NCBI RefSeq assembly: GCF_027887165.1 | Contig: NC_077233.1 | Span: forward strand, 228,432,872-228,496,871 | DNA: 64,000 bases | Direction: 5' to 3' | Origin: Monodelphis domestica | Taxonomy: Eukaryota > Chordata > Mammalia > Didelphimorphia > Didelphidae | Shown here: one piece after another, positions 31,001 through 41,571 of the stretch | How the letters are laid out: every line of letters starts with the position of its first letter | Position numbering within the stretch: the first letter of the stretch is position 1 | Position numbers and translations under genes: made by a program | Notes under the pieces: model-generated | Databases searched by the model: none | Told to the model about the DNA's origin: nothing | The model's input: the letters and a program-made list of their open reading frames with translations, nothing else

Positions 31001-31172
31001 GCCCATGTGGAATTTATACCAGGAATGGAAGACTGGTTTAATATTAGGAAAACTATCAGTATAATTGGCCATATCAATAACAAAACTAACAGAAATCACA
31101 AGATTATCTCAATAGATTCAGAAAAGCCTTCTACAAAATACAACACCCATTCTTATTAAAAACACTAGGAAG

Positions 31173-31365
31173 GGGGGCAGCTGGGTAGCTCAGTGGATTG
31201 AGAGCCAGGCCTAGAGACGGGAGGTCCTAGGTTCAAATCTGGCCTCAGATTCCCAGCTGTGTGACCCTGGCTAGGTCACTTAAACCCCATTGCCTAGCCC
31301 TTACCACTCTTCTGCCTTGGAACCAATGCACAGTATTGATTCCAAGATGGAAGGTAAGGGTTTAA
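31173..31365 (+). mobile_element. Marsupial SINE inside L1-B ORF2
   Basis: Full copy with a small internal deletion. The flanking duplication is about 'aaaacactag(g)aag' on both sides, one base different. It therefore postdates L1-B. Confidence 0.93.
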
Positions 31366-33649
31366 AAAAAAAACACTAGAAAGCATAGGAATAAAAGGGC
31401 CTTTCCTTAAAAAGAAAAGTAGTATTCATATTAAAACCAAGTATCATCTGCAACGGGGAAAGGACGGAAGCTTTCTCAATAAGATCGGGGTTGAAGCAAG
31501 GATGCCCATTATCATCACTATTATTTAATATTGTATTAAAAATGCTAGCTTAGCAATAAGAAAAGAAAAAGAAATTGAAGGAGTTAAAAAATAGGCAATG
31601 AGGAAATTAAACTATCACTCTTTGCAAATGATATGATGGTATACTTAGAGAATCTTACATAATCAACTAAAAACCTAAATCAACTAAAAAATGTTGGAAT
31701 AATAACAAGCATAGTTACTGGATAAAAAATAAATGCACACAAATCATCAGCATTTCTATATATTACCAACAAAGTTCAGCAACAAGAGAAAGAAAGAAGA
31801 ATTCCATTTAAAATAAATTTAGACAATATAAAATACTTGGGTATCTACTTGCTAAGACAAACACAAGAATTATATTAACACAATTACAAAACACTTTTCA
31901 CACAAAGTCAGATTTAAATAACTGGAAAAACATGAATTGCTCATAATAAAAATTATGGTACTACCTAAATTAATTTATTTATTCAGTGCCATACCAGTCA
32001 AACTACCAAAAAATTTTTTGTAGAACTAGAAAAATAATAACAAAATTCAACTGTAATAGCAAAAGGTCAAGAATATCAAGAGAACTAATGAAAAAAAAAT
32101 GTGAAGGACGGTGGCTTACCAGTACCAGAGCTCACACTGTACTATAAAGCAATAATCATCAAAACAATTTGTTACTGGCTAAGAAATAGAATGGTGGATT
32201 AGATTAGACATAAATGATGTTATCAATCTGGTGTTTGATAAACCTAAAGATCCCAGCTTTTAGGATAGGAACTCACTATTTAAGAAAAACTGCTAAGAAA
32301 TCTGGAAAACGGTATGGCAGAAACTAAGTATTAACCAATATCTCACACTAATATACCAAGGTAAGGTCAAAATAGGAGAAGGGAAGAATTTATGACCAAA
32401 CAAGATAGGGAACATCACAAGATGTAAAATGATTTATTTTGCCTATAGTAAATTTAAAAGTTTTTTTTTTTTTTACAAACCAAACTAATATAACCAAGAT
32501 TAAAAGGGAAGCAACAAACTCTGGGGAAATTTTGTAACAAATTTTTCTGTTATAGATTTCATTTCTCAAATAAATAAAGATCTAAGTCAAATTTTTATTT
32601 AAAAGAATACAAGCCATTTCCCAATTGACAAATAAATGATCAAAGGATATGAACAAGCAGTTTTCAGATGAAGAAATCAAAGCTTTCAATAAACTTATGA
32701 AGAAATGGTCTAAGTCATTCTTGATTAGGTGAAGTGCAAATTAAAATAACTCTGAGGCACCACCTCACACCTATCTGATTGGTTAATATGATAGTAAAGG
32801 GAAATAATAAGTGTTGGAGAAGATATAGCAAAATTGAGACATTAATGCATTGTCAGTGTCATTGTGAACTGATCCAACCATTCTGGAGGACAATTTGGAA
32901 CTATGCTCAAAGGGCTATAAAAAGTACATACCCTTTGATCCAACAATACCACTACTAGGTCTATATCCCAAAGAGATAAAAGGTGTTGGAGGGATGGACC
33001 TACTTATACAAAAATATTTATAGCAGGTCTTTTTGTGGTGGCAAAGAATTGGAAATTGAGGGGATGCCCATCAATTGGGGAATGGCTGAACAAATTGTGG
33101 CTTTTGATGGTGATGAAATACTATTGTGCTACAAGAACAGGATGATTTCAGAAAGAGCTGAAAAGACCTACATGAACTGATGCAGAGTGAAATAGGCAGA
33201 CCCAAGATAGCATCACACACAGTAACAGCAATATTGTGGAATGATCAACTATGAAAAATTTAGCTACTCTCACAGCAATACGACGATTCAGGACAATTCT
33301 GAAGGACTTATGACAAGGAATGTTAGCCACCTCCAGAGAAAGAACTGTTGGAGTCAGAATGCAGAAGTATACTATTTTACACTTTAGTTTAGTTGAGTCT
33401 TTATTTGGGGGTCTGGGTTTTATATGAATATATTCTTACAAAAATGAACAATATGGAAATGTTTTGTATGATAATACATATATAAACAAGATCAAATTGC
33501 TCATCATCTCCAGAAAGGGGGAGGGAAGGAAGAGAGTGAGATCATTTGGATCATATAACTTTAAAAAACTTACATGGAAAATTGTTATTGCAGGCAACTG
33601 ACAAAATAAAATGTCTTTACAAAAATAATAAACTGGCAAACAGATAAAA

Positions 33650-33774
33650 ATAAAGTAAAATATAATGGAATATTAAATTAACTTAAACAAATCTCCCCTC
33701 CCTCCCAGCAATAAAAGTAGAATTGGCCAAATGGAAAAGGAGATACAAGAGCTCACTGAAGAAAATAATTTCTT
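33650..33774 (+). mobile_element. L1 ORF1 coiled-coil fragment
   Basis: 'agtagaattggccaaatgga' and 'gctcactgaagaaaataatt' repeat the unit seen in L1-A ORF1. It may be the continuation of L1-A after L1-B inserted into it. Confidence 0.6.
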
Positions 33775-34149
33775 TTTTTTTTTACTTTTTAAACATTATT
33801 TTATTTGGTTTTTTTTATTTGGTTATTTACAAATATTATTCATTGGAAACAATGATCATTATCTTTTCCTCCCCCCGCCCAACTCCCACCACTTCTCCCA
33901 TAGCTGGAGCACAATTCCACTGGGTTTCACATGTGTTCTTGGTTCGAACCCATTTCCATGTTGTTGGTATTTGCACTAGAGTGTTCATTTAGAGTCTCTC
34001 CTCAATCATTTCCTCTCAGCCCCTATAGTCAAGCGGTTGCTTTTCATCGGTGTTTTTACTCCCAGTTTATCCTCTGCTTGTGGATAGTGTTTTTTAGATC
34101 CCTGCAGATTGTTCAGGGACATTGCATTGTCCCTAGTGGAGGAGTCCAT

Positions 34150-37100
34150 TTACCTTCGATTGTACCACAGTGTATCAGTCTCTGTGTACAATGTTCTCCT
34201 GGTTCTGCTCCTCTCACTCTGCATCACTTCCTGGAGGTTGTTTCAGTCTCCATGGAATTCCTCCACTTTATTATTCCTTTGAGCACAATAGTATTCCATC
34301 ACTAACATATACCACAATTTGTTCAGCCATTCCCCAATTGAAGGGCATCCCCTCATTTTCCAATTTTTGGCCATCACAAAGAGCATAGCTATAAATATTC
34401 TTGTACAAGTCTTTTTCCTTATTATCTCTTTGGGGTACAAACCCAGCAGGGCTATGGCTGGATCAAAGGGCAGACAGTTTTTTATCGCCCTTTGGGCATA
34501 GTTCCAAATTGCCCTCCAGAATGGTTGGATCAATTCACAACTCCACCAGCAATGAATTAGTATCCCCATTTTGCCACATCCCCATCAGCATTCATTACTT
34601 TCCATAGCTGTCATGTTAGCCAATCTGCTAGGTGTGAGGTGATACCTCAGAGTTGTTTTGATTTGCATCTCTCTGATTATAAGAGATGTAGAGCACTTTT
34701 TCATGTGCTTATTAATAGTTTTGATTTCTTTGGCTGAGAACTGCCTGTTCATGTCCCTTGCCCATTTATCAATTGGAGAATGGCTTGATTTTTTGTACAA
34801 TTGATTTAGCTCTTTGTAAATTTGAGTAATTAAACCTTTGTCAGAGGTTTTTATGAAGATTGCTTCCCAATTTGTTGCTTTCCTTCTGATTTTAGTTATA
34901 TTGGTTTTGTTTGTACAAAAGCTTTTTAATTTGATGTAGTCGAAATTATTTATTTTACATTTTGTGACTCTTTCTATGTCTTGCTTGGTTTTAAAGTCTT
35001 TCCCTTCCCAAAGGTCTGACATGTATACTATTCTGTGTTTACCTAATTTACTTATATTTTCCTTCTTTATGTTCATGTCAGTCACCCATTCTGAATTTAT
35101 CTTGGTGTAGGGTGTGAGGTGTTGATCTAATCCTAATCTCTCCCACACTGTCTTCCAGTTTTCCCAGCAGTTTTTATCGAATAGTGGATTTTTGACCAAA
35201 AAGCTGAGATCTTTGGGTTTATCATATATTGTCTTGCTGAAGTCACTTGCCCCAAGTCTATTCCACTGATCCTCCTTTCTGTCTCTTAGCCAGTACCAAA
35301 TTGTTTTGATGACTGCTGCTTTGTAATATAGTTTGAGATCTGGGACTGCAAGGCCACCTTCCTTTGTATTTTTTTTTCATTATTTCCCTGGATATCCTTG
35401 ATCCTTTGTTATTCCAAATGAACTTTGTTATGGTTTTTTCTAAATCAGTAAAGAAGTTTTTTGGAAGTTCTTTGGGTATGGCACTAAATAGATAGATAAG
35501 TTTGGGTAGGGTGGTCATTTTTACTATATTGGCTCGTCCTACCCATGAGCAGTTAATGTTTTTCCAATTGCTCAAGTCTAGTTTTAGTTGTGTGGAGAGT
35601 GTTTTGTAGTTGTGTTCATATAGTTCCTGTGTTTGTCTCGGGAGGTAGATTCCTAGGTATTTTATTTTGTCTAAGGTGATTTTGAATGGGATTTCGCTGC
35701 TGAACTATGTTGGAGATGTATAGAAATGCTGATGACTTATGCGGGTTTATTTTGTATCCTGCAACTTTGCTAAAGTTTTTGATTATTCCAATTAGCTTTT
35801 TGGTTGAATCTCTAGGATTCTTTAAGTAGACCATCATGTCATCTGCAAAGAGCAATAGCTTAGTCTCCTCCTTGCCTATTTTGATGCATTCAATTTCTTT
35901 TTCTTCTCTAATTGCTACTGCTAGCATTTCTAGTACAATGTCAAATAGTAGAGGTGATAATGGGCATCCTTGTTTCACTCCTGATCTTATTGGGAATGCA
36001 TTTAGTTTATCCCCATTGTAGATGATATTGGCTGATGGTTTTAGATATATACTGTTTATTATTTTTAGGAATGACCCTCCTATTCCTATACTTTCTAGTG
36101 TTTTCAATAGGAATGGATGTTGTATTTTATCAAAGGATTTTTCTGCATCTATTGAAATAATCATGTGATTCTTATTGATATGGTTGATTATGTGGATAGT
36201 TTTCCTAATATTGAACCACCCCTGCATCCCTGGTATAAATCCTACTTGATCATGGTGGATGACCCTTCTGATCACTTGATGATGGAGTCTTTTTGCTAGT
36301 ATCCTATTTAAGATTTTTACATCTATATTCATTAGGGAGATTGGTCTATAATTTTCTTTCTCTGTTTTTGATCTGCCTGGTTTTGGAATCAGTACCGTGT
36401 TTGTGTCATAAAAGGAGTTTGGTAGAATTCCCTCTTTGCTTATTATGTCAAATAGTTTGTATAGTATTGGGATTAACTGTTCTCTGAATGTTTGATAGAA
36501 TTCACTGGTGAATTCGTTGGGCCCTGAGGATTTTTTCTTAGGGAGTTCTTTGATGGCCTGTTGGATTTCATTTTCTGATATGGGGTTATTTAAGAATTCT
36601 ATTTCTTCTTCTGTTAGTCTAGGCAGTTTTTATTTTTGTATATATTCATCCATATCACCTAGATTGCTGTATTTATTGCCATATAATTGGGCAAAGTAAT
36701 TTTTAATGATTGCCTTGATTTCCTCTTCATTGGAGGTGATGTCCCCTTTTTATTCTTTGATGCTATTAATTTGCTTTTCTTCTTTCCTTTTTTTAATTAG
36801 ATTGACCAGTACTTTGTCTATTTTGTTTGTTTTTTCAAAGTACCAGCTTCTAGTCTTATTTATTAAATCAATAGTTCTATCACTTTCTATTTAATTAATT
36901 TCTCCCTTAATTTTTAGGATTTCTAGTTTGGTTTTCTGCTGGGGGTTTTTAATTTGTTCGCTTTTTTTTTTTGTTCAAGTTTTTTTATTTGCATTTCCAA
37001 TTGATTGATTTCTGCTCTCCCTAGTTTGTTAATATATGCACTCAGGGATATAAATTTACCTCTGATTACTGCTTTGGCTGCATCCCCAAAGGTTTGAAAG

Positions 37101-37946
37101 GATGTCTCACCATTGTCATTTTCCTCGATGAAATTATTAATTGTTTCTATGATTTCTTCTCTAACTAAACGATTTTGGAGTATCATATTGTTTAGTTTCC
37201 AATTAGTTTTTGATTTGGTTTTCCATGTACCATTAATGATCGTTATTTTTATTGCCTTTTGGTCTGAAAAGGCTGCATTTATTATTTCTGCTTTTCTGCA
37301 TTTGTGTGCCATGTTTCTGTGACCTAATGTATGGTCAATCTTTGTGAATGTGCCATGTGGTGCTGAGAAGAAGGTGTATTCCTTTTTATCCCTATTTACT
37401 TTTCTCCATATGCCTATTAATTCTAATTTTTCTAAGATTTCATTTACTTCTTTTACCTCTTTCTTATTTATTTTTTTATTTGATTTATCTAAATTTGATA
37501 ATGGTTGGTTCAAGTCTCCCACTAATATGGTTTTACTGTGTATTTCTTCCTTCAATTCTCCTAGTTTCTCCATTAGAAATTTGGGTGCTATATTATTTGG
37601 TGCATACATGTTGATTAGTGATATTTCCTCATTATCTAAAGTCCCTTTTAACAAAATATAATTACCTTCCCTGTCCCTTTTAATCAGGTCTATTTTTGCT
37701 TTGGCTTTATCAGATATCATGATTGCCACTCCTGCCTTCTTTCTGTCAGTTGAGACCCAGAAGGTCTTACTCCATCCTTTAATTCTGACCTTGTGGGTGT
37801 CTACCCACCTAATATGTGTTTCTTGGAGACAACATATGGTAGGGTTTTGGATTCTAATCCATTCTTCTATTCATCTACGTTTTATGGGGTGAGTTCATCC
37901 CATTCACGTTCAACGTTATGACTGTCACTTGTGGACTCCCTGGCAT
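34150..37946 (-). pseudogene. L1-C ORF2 (endonuclease and reverse transcriptase), broken
   Basis: The start codon at 37946 gives MPGSPQVTVITLNVNGMNSP. The endonuclease segment 36923-37729 shows GDLNQPLS, SAPHGTFTKIDHTLG and SDQKAIKI; the last has Gln where L1 endonucleases have the catalytic His (SDH). The RT segment 35616-36332 has [28 protein letters not shown] and the catalytic FADDMMVY. C-terminal pieces are at 35258-35575, 34585-35199 and 34243-34569 (CWWSCELIQPFW). About 1265 codons in total, split by several stops and frameshifts. Confidence 0.92.
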
Positions 37947-38661
37947 TTTGATATCCTTCCCTAATTCTAACCTTTCTTCTTCAGCTCTACCTTTTAGTCC
38001 AGTGATTTACTTTAAATCAGTCCCCCTTGTATTTCCCTTTCTACCCTCCTCCCTTCTTATTCCCTCCCTTATTTTCCCCTGTAGTCTTTTTAAAATTCCC
38101 CCCCACCCTCTCCCTCCCTTGTACTGCTTCCCTCCCCACCAGTCTGTTTTTTACCCTTCTACTCCCCTATAGGGCGCAAATCTATTCTCTTCCCCAATGG
38201 ATTGGATTGTTCTTCCCTCTTTGGGTCAGTTTCAAAGTACGTAAGAGTTGAGTATTTCCTATTTCCAACCTCTTTACCCTTCCAGTGTATCGATGTTCTC
38301 CCCCCTCCCGCCATGAGCTTCTTTGTGACATATAAATTTACCCCCGTTTGTTTCTTTTCCCATTTCTTTTAGTCATAACCTCTTTTCTTTTTTAGCTTTA
38401 GTCATGTATATATATATACATACACATGTATATGTATTTATGCATGCATATATCTATATACCTATTTATGTCTTGTCCTTTCATCCTATACAGTTTGTCA
38501 CTGTTCCCTCTCAGTGTAGTTCTTCTAGCTGCTTAGGTGATAGCAACAGTTTTTAAGAGTTGCCAATGACCTCTTTTCTTATAGGGATACATATCATTTT
38601 AACTTATTGAGTCTCTTAAAAAAATTGTTGTTGTTGTTGTTGTTTTTCCCCTCTTTTTTAA

Positions 38662-39782
38662 TTACCTTTTGATGATTATCTTGAGTTTCTGTGGTTGGAC
38701 TTCAAATTTTCTGTTCAGGTCTGGTCTTTTATTTATGAATGCTTGGAACTCTTCTGTTGTGTTAAATGACCATACTTTCCCCTGTAAGAATATAGTCAGT
38801 TTTGATGGGTATTTTATTCTTGGCTGTAGGCCTAGTTCCCTTGCTTTCCAGAATATCGTATTCCATGCCTTTTGGTCCTTCAGTGTGGATGCAGACAGAT
38901 CCTGTGTTATCCTCACCGTGTTTCCATAGTATCTGAATGGCTTCTTCTTGGCAGCTTGTAATACCTGTTCTTTCATCTGATTGTTTTTGAATTTGGCTAT
39001 AACATTTCTTGGTGTTGTCAGTTGAGGATTAAATACAGGGGATGATCTGGATTCTTTCAATCTCCACTTTCCCCTCTTGTTCTAGGATCTCGGGACAGTT
39101 TTCCTGGATAATTTCCTCTAGTATTATGTCCATGCTTTTTCTTTTGTCTTGGTCTTCTGGTAGTCCAATTATTCTTAAATTGTCTCTTCTTGAACGATTT
39201 TCTAAATCGTCTGTTTTGTGAATGAGATGCTTCACATTTTCCTCAATTTTTTTCATTCTTTTTGTTTTGTTTTATAGTATCCTGCTGCCTTGTGAGGTCA
39301 CTTGATTCTAGTTGTTTTACTCTGGTTCTTAAAGATTGGATTTCATCTCTGGCTTTTTGGTCATCTTTTTCCTTCTGGTCTGATTTTCTTTGAAGATCGT
39401 CTTTCATCCTCTTTATCTCGTCTTTCATCTCCTTTGCCTCATCTTTCATCTCCTTTGCCTCATTTTCCAGCTGGATGATTTTGGCTTTCAGGACACTATT
39501 TTCTTGTTTTAGTTCAAGTGCCTCTGTTTCCAGATGACTTATCTTAATTTTTAAGTTCTTTTCCCAATTGTCTTCAGCCTCTCTTAGTTGTGTTTTGAGT
39601 TCTTCCACAGCCTGTATCCAATTCGCTGGGGTTTCTGGTTTATCGTTTGCTGATCTCTCCCCCTCTGTTCCATTTGGTGAGTAGTAGCTGTCTATTGTAG
39701 TTTCTTTCTTCTGTTTCTGTTGTTTGTTCAAATTCACCCCTTCTTTCCTCCCTGTATTTGTCTGTGCTCTTGTTCCTCTCAT
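38662..39782 (-). pseudogene. L1-C ORF1 (RNA-binding chaperone), broken
   Basis: The Met start is at 39782. The N-terminal part is a long coiled coil (ELKTQLREAEDNWEKNLKIK) with the tandem repeat NEAKEMKDEAKEMKDEIKRM near residues 110-130. It is followed by the RRM (NLRIIGLPEDQDKRKSMDII) and the C-terminal domain (RNVIAKFKNNQMKEQVLQAA ... RITQDLSAST). The three domains fall into different frames (39243-39782, 39029-39256, 38662-39060), so at least two frameshifts are present. ORF1p trimerises and coats L1 RNA. Confidence 0.92.
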
Positions 39783-41032
39783 TTTTTTGTTTTTTTGGGG
39801 ACTTCTATCAGTCTCCCCTCTTGGAGCTTTAACAGAGGATCTCTTGGTGTAATCTCTGGGGGAGGGTTGTTGGGGGTTTGAGCTTTCCTGTCCTCTGGAA
39901 GCTTTTGATTGGCTTAAAGTCCAGCAGTCAATGAGGATGGATGGGGAGCCTGGGCTTCCCTGTGTTCTGGAGACTTTTGATGGGATTGAGTTCAGCTTAG
40001 TTGGGCTGGGTTTACTCTGAGTTTTAAACTTCCTGGACGGCTAGAGCAGATATGGAGGAACTCCAAAGCTCTGGCCAGACTGCCAGGTCTATGCTCCTTC
40101 TAGGCTGCCATCTTGACTTCGCCTCTAGGTTTCTGTTTTTTCAGAAGACCCTGCTCTCTAAGGGGGGAAGGGTTGTGGCTTGCCTGGGCTCTGAGGGCTC
40201 CTGATGGGATTAGATTCATCTGGTTTGGGCCGAATGAGCCCTGATGCAAAATACCTCCTCCTCCTCCACAATCTGTGTTGAATGCCTGGAGACTGGCCCA
40301 GGTTGTTTTTAAGGCAAGCCCTTCACTGGTCCTGAAGTTTTTGTTCTTTCAGAAGCTCTGAGGGCTCCTGATGGGATTAGGTTCAGGTGGTATGGGCTGA
40401 ATGATCCCCAAGCCAAAAAAAGGAAGCCCCCACCACCAAAAAAAAGCAGCAACCTCCTCCTCCACAGTCTGTGTTGAATGCCCGGAAACTGGTCCGGGTT
40501 ACTTTCAAGGTAAGCTCTTCGGAGCAACCCCTTTGCCAGCCCTGAGTTTTCTGTCCTTTCAGTAGCTCTGAGGGCTCCTGATGGGATTGGGTTCAGCTGG
40601 TGCCCTAAAGCTGGGACCTCCCTTGAGACTCAGATGGAAGGACCCAGTCAGGGGGCTACCGGCTTCCCCCTTCTCTCTATTTTTTCCTGCCGTCTGTGTT
40701 GGGCGCCCCAGAGACTGGCTCAGGTTGCTTTCAAGGTGAGTCCTCAGAGCCCTGAGGTTCCCGCTGCTGCCATGGGCTCAGCACTCTGGGTTGGGGGGGA
40801 TGGGTCCTGGGACCTTCTTTCTGTCTAACCCTTACATCCGAGTGATCTAGGGCTCTGGCTTTTGGGCTGCGTTACCTTTTAATCCAAGTCCAGGAGGAGG
40901 TTTCCCCACGTCTATCCTGTTGTTCAGCTTGAATTTCGGTGGCCTAGGAGCACTCTGTTTGCAATCGGTAAGGAAGGGTTTCCGAGGTCTTAACTTTCTC
41001 TGCTTCTACGCCGCCATCTTGACCGGAAGTCT
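39783..41032 (-). promoter_or_regulatory. L1-C 5' UTR with promoter monomers
   Basis: A GC-richer 1.25 kb. The signature 'ctgagggctcctgatgggat' recurs at 40191, 40358 and 40568, each followed by related sequence including 'ctgtgttgaatgcc', so it holds about three monomers of 170-210 bp. Degenerate copies lie near 39893 and 39970. The YY1-like 'caagatgg' motif (plus strand 'ccatcttg') occurs both at the outer end (41014-41021) and internally near 40110. Confidence 0.8.
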
Positions 41033-41250
41033 AGACTATTTTCCTCACTTTTTAAAAAATTAGATGAGCTAAAAGTTATTGGTTTTCTTATTCTTTTCAA
41101 AGGTCCAGCTTTTAGTTTTGCCATTTCTATGGTATTTTTGTTTTTCATTTCATTTATTTTCCTTTCATTTTTAATATTTCTTCTTGTGTGCTTATTTTGC
41201 ATTTCTTTGTTTCTTTTTAAAATTGTATACTCAGTTCATTAATCCTTTCC
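41033..41250 (-). mobile_element. Old L1 fragment flanking L1-C
   Basis: The minus strand codes NEMKNKNTIEMAKLKAGPLKRI, resembling the ORF2 linker between endonuclease and RT ('RSWYFEKTNK'). Short and decayed. Confidence 0.45.
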
Positions 41251-41492
41251 TTTTTTATTTTAAGTATGTTTTTAGAATTTCAGACTTGACACATAGCCTA
41301 GGCAGGGGACCAGAAGTTTATTATAATACCCTTAAGTAAAACAATCAACTGCTTCTTGGATCTCTCCAAAAAAGGGAGTAGAAAAGTACTCATTTTAGAA
41401 AGTTAATCAGGTTTAAGATAGCTAGTTATTTCCTTTGCTGGAAAAACTGCTTAAAATATAAACATATGCAAAGACTTAAACACAAAGAGAAA

Positions 41493-41497
<5 letters not shown>

Positions 41498-41568
<71 letters not shown>
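41498..41568. repeat. (TA)n microsatellite
   Basis: About 35 TA units. Confidence 0.97.

Positions 41569-41569
<1 letters not shown>

Positions 41570-41571
<2 letters not shown>

Larger units (their letters stand above)
26690..33640 (+). mobile_element. L1-B: nearly full-length, decayed plus-strand L1
   Basis: 5' UTR from 26690 ('gggagtagagccaaaagagt'), ORF1 about 27690-28800, a purine-rich inter-ORF stretch of about 600 bp, ORF2 about 29405-33180, a 3' UTR and an A-rich end near 33640. ORF2 shows MVIITVNVNGMNSPIK at its start, the RT fragment [20 protein letters not shown] (about 30675) and the C-terminal WGMAEQIVAFDGDEILLCYK near 33085. Many stops and frameshifts make it inactive. Two insertions lie inside it (27836-28012 and 31173-31365). 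Confidence 0.88.
33775..41032 (-). mobile_element. L1-C: nearly complete minus-strand L1, about 7.26 kb
   Basis: Complete order on the minus strand: 5' UTR 41032-39783, ORF1 39782-38662, inter-ORF about 38661-37947, ORF2 about 37946-34150, 3' UTR, poly-A (33775-33790). It begins 'gacttccggtcaagatggcg', a typical opossum-type L1 5' end. Both ORFs carry breaks, so it cannot move by itself, but most protein domains are readable. No clear target duplication was found; the two flanks are different L1 fragments. Confidence 0.95.

Noticed and set aside
36293-38251. Plus-strand frames across the L1-C ORF2 region
   Set aside because: Antisense shadows of ORF2.
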